Below are positions 25,101 to 33,361 of a DNA stretch of 64,000 bases, in pieces. This DNA comes from Thermostichus sp047461615. Lineage in GTDB: Bacteria > Cyanobacteriota > Cyanobacteriia > Thermostichales > Thermostichaceae. The stretch lies in contig NZ_JANSHI010000002.1 of assembly GCF_047461615.1 (NCBI RefSeq), positions 124,001-188,000 on the forward strand. Direction: 5' to 3'. The translations under genes and the position numbers were made by a program. Positions within the stretch are counted from its first letter, which is position 1, and each line of letters opens with the position of its first letter. The notes under the pieces are model-generated. The model saw nothing but the letters and a program-made list of their open reading frames with translations. It did not search any database and was not told where the DNA came from.

Positions 25101-25889
25101 GTGCGGTTTGACGTTGTTACCCTTTTCCCAGAGTTTTTTGAATCGCCCTTGCGCATTGGCTTAGTGGGCAAAGCCCTACGGCAAGGGATTGCCGAGGTTC
25201 ATCTCACCAACCCGCGCGACTTTGCCGCCGATAAGCACCGCCGGGTCGACGATGAGCCCTATGGGGGCGGGGTAGGCATGGTGCTCAAGCCAGAGCCCTT
25301 TTTTGCTGCTGTCGCCTCCCTGCCTTGCCTGGATCCCCGCGAGATCATCTTGCTCACGCCCCAGGGACAACCCCTAAACCAAGCCCTGCTGCGGGAGCTG
25401 GCCCAAAAGGCCCAGCTCATCCTGCTCTGCGGCCAGTACGAAGGTTTTGACGAGCGGATCTGCCAGTATCTAGCCACTCGCGAGGTGTCGCTGGGGGATT
25501 TTGTGTTAACAGGGGGGGAGATCCCGGCACTGGCCTTGATCTACGGCGTGATCCGTCTCTTGCCTGGCACGGTTGGTAAGGTAGACTCTTTGAAGAAGGA
25601 GAGCTTTGAGGAGGGTCTGCTCGACTATCCTCAGTACACCCGCCCAGCCGAGTTTCTGGGGTACAAGGTGCCCCAGGTGCTCCTTTCAGGTAACCACGAG
25701 GCCATTGCCCGATGGCGTCTGCAGCAGCAGTTAGTACGCACCTGGCAACGGCGGCCGGATTTGCTGGCCAAACGTCCCCTCACCCCCGAAGAACAACAGT
25801 TGTTGGCTGAAGGCCTGGCCGAGCAGCGCACTGAGGTGGAGAAACAAGATGCGAGTGAACTGTCTCAACTCCCTTCTCAGCCTTGCTGA
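25101..25889 (+). CDS. trmD: tRNA (guanine-N1-)-methyltransferase
   Basis: TrmD methylates G37 of tRNAs with SAM, preventing frameshifting. 262 residues from GTG 25101 (MRFDVVTLFPEFFESPL); a TTG at 25086 is possible but fits the family less well. The trefoil-knot SPOUT signature is clear: RRVDDEPYGGGVGMVLKPEPF near residue 45, LLCGQYEGFDERI near 110, and SLGDFVLTGGEIPAL near 129. The next gene starts inside its 3' end in another frame (25849). Confidence 0.96.
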   Translation: MRFDVVTLFPEFFESPLRIGLVGKALRQGIAEVHLTNPRDFAADKHRRVDDEPYGGGVGMVLKPEPFFAAVASLPCLDPREIILLTPQGQPLNQALLRELAQKAQLILLCGQYEGFDERICQYLATREVSLGDFVLTGGEIPALALIYGVIRLLPGTVGKVDSLKKESFEEGLLDYPQYTRPAEFLGYKVPQVLLSGNHEAIARWRLQQQLVRTWQRRPDLLAKRPLTPEEQQLLAEGLAEQRTEVEKQDASELSQLPSQPC

Positions 25890-26199
25890 CCATGGGGCTA
25901 GGATTCTGGGGCTGCTGCTGGTGGGGATCCTGACCAGTTCTGGGCTTGCTCTAGCCCAAACTGGAAGTGGCAACGAGGCCATTTATCGCGACGGCAGAAC
26001 CCCGCTGTTCAACGGCTCCAGCCTTGATATGAGCGATCTCTTCCGGGCTGCTGAACTCCTCTCCCGCCAGAGGGCCACCTCCCGCTGGGACAGCCGGGCG
26101 GCCATCGATGCCGCAGTGGAGCAGTTTAACCAATCCCGCCGTCGCCCCTTGCTGTTTTCGCCGGGAGCAGGGAGATCCAAAACCCCTCTTGCTCGCTAA
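25849..26199 (+). CDS. Small secreted protein overlapping the trmD end
   Basis: 116 residues starting at ATG 25849, 41 bp inside trmD in a different frame. The N-terminus has a signal-peptide pattern (hydrophobic LGLLLVGILTSSGLALA, then QTG), so cleavage after ALA is likely. The short mature part is polar and Arg-rich with no known domain (LDMSDLFRAAELLSRQRA). A secreted or lumenal small protein is inferred. The overlap suggests coupling to trmD. It could start later, but the signal peptide needs the early ATG. Confidence 0.6.
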   Translation: MRVNCLNSLLSLADHGARILGLLLVGILTSSGLALAQTGSGNEAIYRDGRTPLFNGSSLDMSDLFRAAELLSRQRATSRWDSRAAIDAAVEQFNQSRRRPLLFSPGAGRSKTPLAR

Positions 26200-26303
26200 C
26201 TTAGCTCCCCTCCTCAACCTAACCTGTGTTAGGATCGCAAGGCTATTCTTGTGGGCGCTAAGCAATAGCGCCAGGTTTTCGGGATCCCCTAGGAGATACT
26301 GCC

Positions 26304-26576
26304 GTGGTTAAGAGTACCCCCTCCAGCAAAACCGATAGGGAGCAGCACCTGGATCCCGCTAGGCGGGGTCACTCCAAGGACAGTTCCACCGAGTCCAAGG
26401 GGATCTCGGGCTTCCTCCAAGAGACGCGGGCCGAACTGGCCAAAATTGCCTGGCCAAGCCGTCGACAATTGGTTAGCGAATCCATTGGCGTTTTGCTAAT
26501 AGTGCTGGCCTTCGCCTCATTTATTTACCTGGTTGACCAGCTGTTTGGCTGGGTAGCCACTCAACTGTTCTCGTAG
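26304..26576 (+). CDS. secE: Preprotein translocase subunit SecE
   Basis: 90 residues from GTG 26304. After a hydrophilic leader of about 35 residues comes the SecE core FLQETRAELAKIAWPSRRQL, and one transmembrane helix (about residues 60-83). SecE stabilises SecY in the membrane. nusG follows after 32 bp, in the usual secE-nusG order that leads into the L11-L1 ribosomal genes. Unlike in many bacteria, no tRNA-Trp gene precedes it here. Confidence 0.93.
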   Translation: MVKSTPSSKTDREQHLDPARRGHSKDSSTESKGISGFLQETRAELAKIAWPSRRQLVSESIGVLLIVLAFASFIYLVDQLFGWVATQLFS

Positions 26577-26608
26577 CTTTAGGCAGGGGAGGGGAGAGGA
26601 GGTGAAGT

Positions 26609-27280
26609 ATGAGCCCAGGGTTAGAGCAGCGGCGGAGACGCCGCAGAGACTACGTTGAGCCCCTAGAAGCTGCGGAAACAGAAACGACTGCGGAAGAAGG
26701 GGAAGGTCAAAGCCAGCGCAACTTGCGCTGGTACGCCGTTCAGGTAGCTGCTGGCTGCGAAAACAAAGTTAAAAGCACTCTCCTGCAGCGGGCAGCAGCC
26801 CTGGATGTGGCCGATCAAATCGTCGAAGTGGTGATCCCAAAGCGGGTGGGCTTCAAGCTGGATCGATCCGGCAAGCGCCAGGAGCAAGAGGAAAAGATTT
26901 TCCCCGGCTATGTGCTCGTGCGCATGGATCTCAACGACGACACCTGGCGGGTGGTGAAAACCACTCCCAATGTCATCAACTTCGTTGGCACGGAACAGAG
27001 ACGGCCCTATGGTCGCGGTCGGGGGCATGTGACACCGCGGCCCCTCAGTCCCAGCGAAGTTCAGCGCATCTTCAGCACCGCTGAGGTGGAGGCGGTGCCC
27101 CTCAAGATTAACCTGGCCCCTGGGGATCGCATTGAGGTGCTGTCTGGCCCCTTCCAGGGGTTCTACGGCGAGGTGGTGGATGTCAGCCCAGAACGGGGCA
27201 AGCTCAAGGCTTTGATCTCAATTTTTGGGCGGGATACTCCGGTAGAATTAGAGCTTGGTCAAGTGCGAAAAGAGGTGTAA
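26609..27280 (+). CDS. nusG: Transcription termination/antitermination factor NusG
   Basis: 223 residues from ATG 26609, with an excellent Shine-Dalgarno GGAGAGGAGGTG ahead. A charged N-terminal extension of about 30 residues precedes the NGN domain (WYAVQVAAGCENKVKSTL; IFPGYVLVRMDLNDDTW), and a KOW domain closes it (GDRIEVLSGPFQGFYGEV). NusG binds RNA polymerase and couples it to ribosomes or Rho. It precedes rplK by 9 bp. Confidence 0.96.
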   Translation: MSPGLEQRRRRRRDYVEPLEAAETETTAEEGEGQSQRNLRWYAVQVAAGCENKVKSTLLQRAAALDVADQIVEVVIPKRVGFKLDRSGKRQEQEEKIFPGYVLVRMDLNDDTWRVVKTTPNVINFVGTEQRRPYGRGRGHVTPRPLSPSEVQRIFSTAEVEAVPLKINLAPGDRIEVLSGPFQGFYGEVVDVSPERGKLKALISIFGRDTPVELELGQVRKEV

Positions 27281-27289
27281 CTGCGTTGC

Positions 27290-27715
27290 ATGGCTAAGAA
27301 ACTGGTGGCAGTAGTCAAGCTGGCCATCCAGGCGGGCAAAGCCACCCCCGCCCCCCCCATTGGCCCCGCCTTGGGTCAGCACGGGGTCAACATCATGGCC
27401 TTTTGCAAGGAGTACAATGCCAGAACGGCGGATCAGGCGGGCATGGTGGTGCCGGTCGAGATCTCCATCTACGACGATCGCAGCTTCACCTTTGTCCTCA
27501 AGACGCCGCCAGCCTCGGTGCTGATCAAGAAAGCCCTTGGCATTGAGTCAGGCTCCAGCGAGCCCCACAAAGTCAAGGTGGGATCCCTGACCCGCGCCCA
27601 ACTCCGCCAGATTGCCGAGCAGAAGCTGCCAGATTTGAATACCAACGATGTGGAGGCGGCGATGAGAATCATTGCCGGCACTGCCCGGAGCATGGGAGTA
27701 ACGATAGTTGACTAG
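27290..27715 (+). CDS. rplK: Ribosomal protein L11
   Basis: 141 residues, standard length. It begins MAKKLVAVVKLAIQAGKATP with the Pro-rich APPIGPALGQHGVNIMAFCKEYN block typical of L11, and ends MRIIAGTARSMGVTIVD. L11 binds 23S rRNA at the GTPase-associated centre. It lies in the nusG-rplK-rplA-rplJ-rplL cluster, 70 bp before rplA. Confidence 0.98.
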   Translation: MAKKLVAVVKLAIQAGKATPAPPIGPALGQHGVNIMAFCKEYNARTADQAGMVVPVEISIYDDRSFTFVLKTPPASVLIKKALGIESGSSEPHKVKVGSLTRAQLRQIAEQKLPDLNTNDVEAAMRIIAGTARSMGVTIVD

Positions 27716-27785
27716 GGCTCCGCTAGCCCAGCTTGTTTGTCGTTTTGGGGGAGAGAAGTTCTCGCCAGAACCCCGAGGAGAAGTT

Positions 27786-28496
27786 ATGGCTCGAAAACTG
27801 TCCAAACGCATGCAGGCTTTGCGGGAGAAGATCAAGCCCATCCCCTATCCCCCCGCTGAAGCCATTGCCCTCATGAAGGAGACAGCCACTGCTAAATTTG
27901 ACGAGGCGGCTGAAGTTCACATTCGCCTGGGGATCGATCCCAAATATGCTGACCAGCAGCTGCGCTCTACGGTGGTTTTGCCACGCGGCACTGGGCAAGA
28001 AATTCGAGTAGCGGTAATTGCCCGCGGCGAAAAGGTGGTGGAAGCCCAGAATGCTGGGGCCGACCGAGTGGGGTTTGAGGATCTCATCGAGGAAATCAGC
28101 AAGGGCGTGATCGACTTCGACCTGCTGATTGCCACTCCCGATGTGATGCCCCAGGTGGCCAAGCTGGGGCGCCTGTTGGGGCCACGCGGCCTGATGCCCT
28201 CTCCCAAGGGGGGAACGGTTACCATGGATCTGGCCCAGGCAATTAAGGAGTTCAAGGCCGGCAAGCTGGAGTACCGGGCGGACAAAACTGGCATTGTCCA
28301 TTTAATCTTCGGCAAGTGTCAGTTTCCGGTTGAGGCGCTGCTAGAAAACCTAAAGGCAGTGCAGGAGTCGATTGACCGCAACCGTCCCCCTGGAGCAAAG
28401 GGCAAGTACTGGCGAACTATGCATATTTGTGCTACGATGGGCCCTTCTATTGAAGTTGACGTTAATGCCCTGCGGGAGTTAAAGTTGGTTGCCTAG
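27786..28496 (+). CDS. rplA: Ribosomal protein L1
   Basis: 236 residues from ATG 27786 (GAGGAGAAGTT ahead); the open frame extends upstream but matches the family only from here. Motifs are RLGIDPKYADQQLRSTVVLP, GPRGLMPSPKGGTV and GKCQFPVEALLENLKAV. L1 forms the mobile stalk by the ribosomal E site and in many bacteria represses its own operon. The DNA between rplK and rplA (70 bp) is a candidate target for this, not shown. Confidence 0.98.
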   Translation: MARKLSKRMQALREKIKPIPYPPAEAIALMKETATAKFDEAAEVHIRLGIDPKYADQQLRSTVVLPRGTGQEIRVAVIARGEKVVEAQNAGADRVGFEDLIEEISKGVIDFDLLIATPDVMPQVAKLGRLLGPRGLMPSPKGGTVTMDLAQAIKEFKAGKLEYRADKTGIVHLIFGKCQFPVEALLENLKAVQESIDRNRPPGAKGKYWRTMHICATMGPSIEVDVNALRELKLVA

Positions 28497-28580
28497 GTCT
28501 GGCGTAATAAGGTAAGTTGACTAGGGCAAATTTTGGCCAGGGAGGGAGCCAAACGGGAAACCTTTCCACAGTTGAAATAG

Positions 28581-28698
28581 AGAGCCGAAGACAGCAGGCG
28601 CCAAGTGGCTTAATCTCCTGCCGAGGCTTGGGTAGAGTGGGAAAAATTCCCGAAGCTTATGCTTGCCCAAATGCGTCTCGGCGGAGGCTGGGGCGCAT
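28581..28698 (+). promoter_or_regulatory. Ribosomal protein L10 leader and downstream hairpin
   Basis: The 250-bp gap before rplJ contains the L10 leader core at about 28581-28632. GCCGAAGACAGCAGG is followed by GCCA/TGGC pairing and then TTAATCTCCTGCCGAGGC, so GCAGG pairs with CCTGC around a kink-turn-like internal loop. L10 (with L7/L12) binds this mRNA to repress rplJL. A second hairpin, ATGCG (28671-28675) with CGCAT (28694-28698), is followed by TTCCTTTT and may act as an attenuator. Confidence 0.82.
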
Positions 28699-28746
28699 TC
28701 CTTTTGCAGTGGCAACCACATTACAGACAATCGAGGAGGTGAGCGC

Positions 28747-29310
28747 GTGGGCAAGCAATCCTTAGCAAAGAAAGCAGAGGTAGTCGATGAGGTTCGATCC
28801 CTGTTGCAAGCTAGCCAAATGGTGCTGGTCATCGACTACAAAGGTCTAACCGTTGCTGAGATGAACCAGCTGCGGGCGGAGCTGCGCAAAGCAGACGCCG
28901 TCTGTATGGTGGTTAAAAATACCCTGATGCGGCGGGCCGTTGCTGACCTTAAGGCTTGGGCAGGGATCCTGCCTTTCTTGTCCGGGCCAACGGCTTTTAT
29001 CCTGATCCGGGGCAATATCGCGGCGGCCCTGAAGGCGTATCAAGACTTTGCCCGGCAAACCAAGAAGACTGAGTTTCGCGGTGCTGCCGCTGAGGGGCTG
29101 TCTCTGACCTTGGATCAGGCCAAGGCCATTGCTGACCTGCCGCCTAAGGAGGTGCTCCTGGCCCAAGTGGCAGGCAGCCTTAAGCTAGTAGCCACCCGAC
29201 TGGCGGTTGGGCTCAATGCTGTGCCTAGCCAGGTGGCCCGCGGTATCCACGAGATCCCGGCCTCACTGGCGCGGGCTGTGCGAGCCATTGCCGACAAGGA
29301 GGCGGCCTGA
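28747..29310 (+). CDS. rplJ: Ribosomal protein L10
   Basis: 187 residues from GTG 28747, chosen because GAGGAGGTGAG lies just ahead and the family N-terminus MGKQSLAKKAEVVDEV starts here. Core motifs are VIDYKGLTVAEMNQLR, VVKNTLMRRAV and PTAFILIRGN; the helical C-terminus binds L7/L12 dimers. It is regulated through the upstream leader. rplL follows after 71 bp. Confidence 0.97.
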   Translation: MGKQSLAKKAEVVDEVRSLLQASQMVLVIDYKGLTVAEMNQLRAELRKADAVCMVVKNTLMRRAVADLKAWAGILPFLSGPTAFILIRGNIAAALKAYQDFARQTKKTEFRGAAAEGLSLTLDQAKAIADLPPKEVLLAQVAGSLKLVATRLAVGLNAVPSQVARGIHEIPASLARAVRAIADKEAA

Positions 29311-29381
29311 AGGCAGCCGCTTCGATGGGCCAACGGCTCAATTGCACCCTGCTACTTCTTGTTACCTAAGGAGACACAACC

Positions 29382-29795
29382 ATGGCTTCAGAGCGTGTTC
29401 AAAGCATCCTGGAAGAGCTGAAGACCTTGACTTTGTTGGAAGCTGCCGAGCTGGTGAAAGCCATTGAAGAGACCTTTGGCGTCAGTGCAGCTGCACCGGT
29501 AGGCGGCATGGTCATGGCTGCTCCCGTGGCGGCAGCAGCGGCACCGGCACCAGCAGCGCCGGCTGAGCCGGTAGAGGAGCAAACGGCTTTTGATGTCATT
29601 CTCGAGGCTGTTCCTGCCGACAAGAAGATTGCCGTTCTTAAGGTGGTGCGCGAGCTAACCGGCTTAGGCCTAAAGGATGCCAAGGATCTCGTGGAAGCTG
29701 CTCCCAAAGCAGTTAAGGAGGGAGTCTCCAAGGAGGAGGCCAACGAGATCAAGAAAAAGCTGGAAGAGGCCGGCGCCACGGTTAAGATCAAGTAG
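29382..29795 (+). CDS. rplL: Ribosomal protein L7/L12
   Basis: 137 residues. The N-terminal dimerisation domain (VQSILEELKTLTLLEAAELVKAI) is joined by an Ala/Pro-rich hinge to the factor-binding domain (ILEAVPADKKIAVLKVVREL, TGLGLKDAKDLVEAAPK). L7/L12 recruits the translational GTPases. A good Shine-Dalgarno AAGGAGA precedes the ATG. A strong terminator follows. Confidence 0.98.
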   Translation: MASERVQSILEELKTLTLLEAAELVKAIEETFGVSAAAPVGGMVMAAPVAAAAAPAPAAPAEPVEEQTAFDVILEAVPADKKIAVLKVVRELTGLGLKDAKDLVEAAPKAVKEGVSKEEANEIKKKLEEAGATVKIK

Positions 29796-29853
29796 TCGGA
29801 GGTGGGGAAGAGGCGTTTTTTTTCCTGCTCTCTGCCGAAGCTGCAAAAGAGGG

Positions 29854-29878
29854 GAGGGGCGGTTTGCCCCTCTTTTTT
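29854..29878 (+). terminator. Rho-independent terminator after rplL
   Basis: GAGGGGC (29854-29860), loop GGTTT, GCCCCTC (29866-29872) and then six T residues: a textbook intrinsic terminator closing the secE-rplL transcription block before yidC. Confidence 0.92.
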
Positions 29879-29994
29879 GCTGGTTTCTACCCCTCAAAAC
29901 GGGTTGCCGGGGGGCTCGCGGGGGCTGCAACTTCGACCAGCGCTCATCGCCGGATGGGGAAAGAGCCCTCGTCAGGAGGTCGGAAACCATTACA

Positions 29995-31191
29995 ATGGGT
30001 TACGGACGTTTGCCACCACCCCCCATGGACTTCGGAGTCGGATTTCTCTCCAACAATGTCATGCTGCCGATCCTGGATTTTTTCTACGGGATCGTGCCCA
30101 GCTATGGTCTGGCCATCATCTTTCTGACATTGGTGATCCGCTTTGCCCTCTACCCCCTCAATGCCGGGTCCATCCGCAACATGCGGCGCATGAAAGTCAT
30201 TAGCCCGGTGATGCAGCGGCGGATGCGAGAGATCCAGGAGAGGTACCGCGACGACCCGCAAAAGCTGCGCGAGGCCCAGGCCAAACTCTACAGCGAACTA
30301 GGGGTTAACCCGCTTGGGGGGTGCCTGCCGCTGCTTATTCAAATGCCAGTGCTGTTTGCGCTCTTTGCCACGCTGCGGGGATCCCCTTTTGCGGCGGTAA
30401 CCTACGACGTCAACCTGCAGATCTTGCCAGCAGAGGTGGCGGCTGAGGTGGTACCCACTCCCTACGTCAGCTCCAGCAAGAACATCTTCGTCGCCGACTC
30501 AGTCCACAAGCCGGTGGTGCTGGTGGTGCCTAAGGGTACCAAGGTTGCCGTAGGGGAGCAGGTGCAGTGGATGCTGCAAGGGCCAGGGGGCAAACCCTTC
30601 GAGCAACTGGTAACAGAAGCGGGGGGAGACCCCAAGCTGTTGCAGCCAGCTTGGAGGATTGTCAAGGGAGAGGAGCGGGTCCAGCTCCAGCCCGATGGCA
30701 CCTTGCTGGCCCTGCAGCCGGGGGAGGTAGCGCTGCAGGTCTCGATTCCAGGCTTGGCCTCAGATACCGGCTTTCTATTTATTGATAAGCTGGGCCGCGT
30801 TGGCGCTTTTGACCCCGATGGAACCATCCACTGGGATATCATCGCCATGGTCGCCCTCTTTGGCCTTTCCATCTACCTCAACCAGGCCCTGACCAATACC
30901 GGCCAGGAGGATCCCAGCCAGAGCTCGATGGCCCGCATTACCCCGGTGCTGTTCTCGGCGATGTTTCTATTTTTCCCCTTGCCGGCTGGGGTTTTGCTCT
31001 ATATCCTCGTCTCCAGCATTTTCCAGACGCTGCAGACCTTCTTGCTCTCGCGAGAGCCTTTGCCAGAGAGCCTGCAGCAGTTGGTGGAAGAGGAACGGCG
31101 CCGTGCTGCCCAGGTTAGTAAGGAGGTAGACCGAGCAGTAAAACCCAAAGCCGCTGGGGGAGCTCGGGAATCTTTGCCCTTTGAGCCCTAA
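29995..31191 (+). CDS. yidC: Membrane protein insertase YidC/Oxa1/Alb3
   Basis: 398 residues from ATG 29995; AGGAGG at 29974-29979 lies 15 bp ahead. It inserts proteins into the plasma and thylakoid membranes. It shows the first family helix (YGLAIIFLTLVIRFALYPL), a cytosolic hairpin (QRRMREIQERYRDDPQKLRE), then NPLGGCLPLLIQMPVLFALF. Between this and the last helices sits a soluble insert of about 145 residues (about 135-280), rich in beta-strand patterns, unlike the short loop of E. coli YidC. The last helices include FLFFPLPAGVLLYILVSSIF. It is followed by a jag-like gene, the usual partner. Confidence 0.93.
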   Translation: MGYGRLPPPPMDFGVGFLSNNVMLPILDFFYGIVPSYGLAIIFLTLVIRFALYPLNAGSIRNMRRMKVISPVMQRRMREIQERYRDDPQKLREAQAKLYSELGVNPLGGCLPLLIQMPVLFALFATLRGSPFAAVTYDVNLQILPAEVAAEVVPTPYVSSSKNIFVADSVHKPVVLVVPKGTKVAVGEQVQWMLQGPGGKPFEQLVTEAGGDPKLLQPAWRIVKGEERVQLQPDGTLLALQPGEVALQVSIPGLASDTGFLFIDKLGRVGAFDPDGTIHWDIIAMVALFGLSIYLNQALTNTGQEDPSQSSMARITPVLFSAMFLFFPLPAGVLLYILVSSIFQTLQTFLLSREPLPESLQQLVEEERRRAAQVSKEVDRAVKPKAAGGARESLPFEP

Positions 31192-31267
31192 GCAGTCCTC
31201 TGGCCGCTGGGTGGGTGGGCTTGCAGTTAACTGGTTGATAGTCTTTCAGCAGTTGGAAGCTGTTGGG

Positions 31268-31903
31268 ATGAGCCACCCTGAGTCTTCTACAGGTTCCCCA
31301 AGGGGAGCCGCCGCTAAGAAATCCCACCCGCAGTTTGAAGAGACCGCTGCTCCTTTCCAAGCTAAGCTTTCTCCCGCCGAGCAGCGAGAACGGGCTAGAG
31401 AGTGGTTGCAGCAGGTGCTATCGGCCATGGGGATACCGGCAGCAGTGCGGGTAGTGGGCGAGGTGATTGAAATTGAGGCCAGTTCTCTCACGCCTGCGCA
31501 AAAGCAAGTCCTGCTTTCCAAAGTGCCCCCAGGGCCCGTCCCCAAGGAGACTAAAGTTGACGAAGAGCGTACCCCAGTAGTGCTGGATGCTTTGCAATAT
31601 CTGGCCAACACCCTTCTCAACCTCAACCAGCCAGAAAACCAGCAACAACCCTATATCTTGGACCTAGACGGCTATCGGGAGCGCCGTTTGCAGGAGTTGA
31701 AGGCTTTGGTGGCTACGGCTGTGGAGAAAGTGAGAGCAAGTGGTCGGGAGTACGAGTTTCCCGAGCACCTTTCGGCTGCCGACCGGCGGCAAATCCACAC
31801 GCTCCTCAAAGACCCTGCCTATGCTGACCTAGAAACCTTTAGCCGAGGTAAAGAGCCGGATCGCCGCTTGGTCATCCGCCGAGCCCCGCGCCGGGGTAAG
31901 TGA
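31268..31903 (+). CDS. Jag/KhpB-type R3H RNA-binding protein
   Basis: 211 residues from ATG 31268. The middle reads as a divergent KH-like domain (REWLQQVLSAMGIPAAVRVVGEVIEIEA; LDALQYLANTLLNLN) and the C-terminal third as an R3H domain (YREFP-like YEFPEHLSAADRRQIHTLL, ending VIRRAPRRGK). Jag proteins bind RNA, and the gene commonly sits directly after yidC (spoIIIJ-jag), as here. The exact RNA role is unknown. Its stop is next to the following DUF177 gene. Confidence 0.85.
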   Translation: MSHPESSTGSPRGAAAKKSHPQFEETAAPFQAKLSPAEQRERAREWLQQVLSAMGIPAAVRVVGEVIEIEASSLTPAQKQVLLSKVPPGPVPKETKVDEERTPVVLDALQYLANTLLNLNQPENQQQPYILDLDGYRERRLQELKALVATAVEKVRASGREYEFPEHLSAADRRQIHTLLKDPAYADLETFSRGKEPDRRLVIRRAPRRGK

Positions 31904-31947
31904 GGGCGCAGCTAAGGGACCCCAACTGTCTGGAGGGAAATGGGGCT

Positions 31948-32442
31948 ATGCTGAAGCCAATTCGTCTATCCGAGCTGCGGCAGCTGCCTGGCCAAACCCA
32001 GGAGGTACGGTTTCGGCAGTTTTTCGCTGGCTTTGAGAGCCTGACACCGGTGGGGGGATTCCTGCGGGTCAGCCACCGAGGACACTTTGTTGAGGTAAGG
32101 GCCCAGGCCCGCACCATCGTGACTCTTGCTTGTCACCGCTGCTTGCAGCAGTTTAACCACCGGCTGGAGCTAGATGTTGAGGAGATCATTCTCATTCGCG
32201 AGCCCAACTCTGGCCCTCCACCCCTGGAGCTGGAACTGAAGGAGGAAGAGGATCTGCTGGAAAGCTTGCCCCCCAACGGTGAGCTGGATGTGGAGGACTT
32301 GATGCGCCAGTACCTGCATTTGGAGATGCCCACCCAGTTGCCCTGTCGCCCCGATTGCCCAGGTATTGTGGTGGAGTCGGCTGCGCCGGCAGGGGATCCC
32401 CGCTGGGCGCCGCTGGCAGCTCTTCTCAAAGAGATCTCCTAG
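31948..32442 (+). CDS. DUF177 (YceD) family protein
   Basis: 164 residues from ATG 31948; a GTG at 31900, overlapping the stop of the upstream gene, is an alternative. It has the family's cysteine pattern: CHRC near residue 60, and C-x3-C-x-G (CRPDCPG) near the C-terminus, with the acidic stretch LKEEEDLLES between. YceD/DUF177 proteins are linked to rRNA metabolism in bacteria and plastids (known for the family, not shown here). It ends by overlapping the convergent S4-domain gene by 4 bp. Confidence 0.85.
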   Translation: MLKPIRLSELRQLPGQTQEVRFRQFFAGFESLTPVGGFLRVSHRGHFVEVRAQARTIVTLACHRCLQQFNHRLELDVEEIILIREPNSGPPPLELELKEEEDLLESLPPNGELDVEDLMRQYLHLEMPTQLPCRPDCPGIVVESAAPAGDPRWAPLAALLKEIS

Positions 32443-33218
32443 AAATACCGCTTCATTTGGATCCGAAAGCGGCCTTTTTTCGTCTCAACCACCTCTTCAA
32501 TTTGCAGCCGACCCCGACTGCGGATGGCAACCCAATCCTGAGGGCTAAGGAGGTAGCTGGCTTGGGTAACTGGCTTCCAGTTGACTCGTACTTCTCCCCG
32601 CTGGATCTCTTCCACCATTTTGCTGCGGGAGATGCCGAATCCGGCTGAAGCCACTGCGTCCAAGCGCAAAGAGGCTTCCACACTGGTAATGGACTTTACC
32701 CGCAGCGGCTGCACCTTTAATTGGTTGAGAGGGATGGAGCTAACCTTGACCGGCACACTGCGCACTTGCTTCAGGTTGAGGCTGAGATAGTCCACCAGTT
32801 CAGGTACCACGATAGCCTGCGCGCCTGCTTCTCCAACTGCGAGAATGTCTCCCACCTTCTCGCCGGCAATTCCTGTTGCTAGAAGGGCTTCTAAAAAGTC
32901 GCCGTGAGTAGCTGGGTCGAAGAGAAAGTTCCCCTGAATTTCAATAGCCGCTAGCGGGATCCCTGCTGCCTCCACACCAACCTCGGGGCGAGCCAGGGCC
33001 AGGCGCTGGCGCTCTGCCTGGGCATAGCCTCCCCAGGCCACCACCTGCAGTTCGGCTAGCTTGTTCAATCGGCTTTGGACGGCGGCAATCTCCGGCGGCG
33101 AGAGAAAATCGCTGTAGACCACCTGCCAAGTTTTCAGGGCCTGCTCTCCTAGGTCTAGGATGCGCGCCAAGGTTTCTCGATACTCCGCTCCTTTCAGTAG
33201 TTCGGCTCTGGGCAACAT
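32439..33218 (-). CDS. Photosystem II S4-domain protein
   Basis: 259 residues from ATG 33218. The N-terminal two thirds match the YlmH-like part (VVYSDFLSPPEIAAVQSRL; LAAIEIQGNFLFDPATHGDF; EKVGDILAVGEAGAQ) and the C-terminal part an S4 RNA-binding domain (ASLRLDAVASAGFGISRSKM; GEVRVNWK). Cyanobacterial and plant members are annotated as photosystem II S4-domain proteins, needed for or linked to PSII assembly; the details are not settled. Its start faces tRNA-His, about 65 bp away. Confidence 0.85.
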   Translation of the reverse strand: MLPRAELLKGAEYRETLARILDLGEQALKTWQVVYSDFLSPPEIAAVQSRLNKLAELQVVAWGGYAQAERQRLALARPEVGVEAAGIPLAAIEIQGNFLFDPATHGDFLEALLATGIAGEKVGDILAVGEAGAQAIVVPELVDYLSLNLKQVRSVPVKVSSIPLNQLKVQPLRVKSITSVEASLRLDAVASAGFGISRSKMVEEIQRGEVRVNWKPVTQASYLLSPQDWVAIRSRGRLQIEEVVETKKGRFRIQMKRYF

Positions 33219-33284
33219 GGTGGGGCGCTTCAACCCTTGCGGCTCTGTTCCGCTTGCTACATGCTAAGCTGGATTAGGGTCCTG

Positions 33285-33357
33285 GCGGGCGTAGCCAAGT
33301 GGTTAAGGCAGAGGATTGTGGTTCCTCCACTCGTGGGTTCGAATCCCATCGTCCGCC
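33285..33357 (+). tRNA. tRNA-His (GTG)
   Basis: A complete cloverleaf is seen: acceptor GCGGGCG with CGTCCGC, D arm GCC/GGC, anticodon arm GAGGA-TTGTGGT-TCCTC with anticodon GTG, and T arm GTGGG-TTCGAAT-CCCAT. Position 8 is T. The base before (G33284) and the last base (C33357) form the G(-1):C73 pair specific to tRNA-His, so G-1 is gene-encoded. CCA is not encoded. hyuA ends 4 bp away on the opposite strand. Confidence 0.97.
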
Positions 33358-33361
33358 CTCT

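Noticed and set aside
26200..26303. tRNA-Trp before secE
   Set aside because: Commonly found there in bacteria, but no cloverleaf or T-loop consensus is present in this gap.
33285..33357. tRNA-His as an integration (att) site
   Set aside because: No integrase gene and no repeat of the tRNA 3' end were found nearby; hyuA simply ends beside it.
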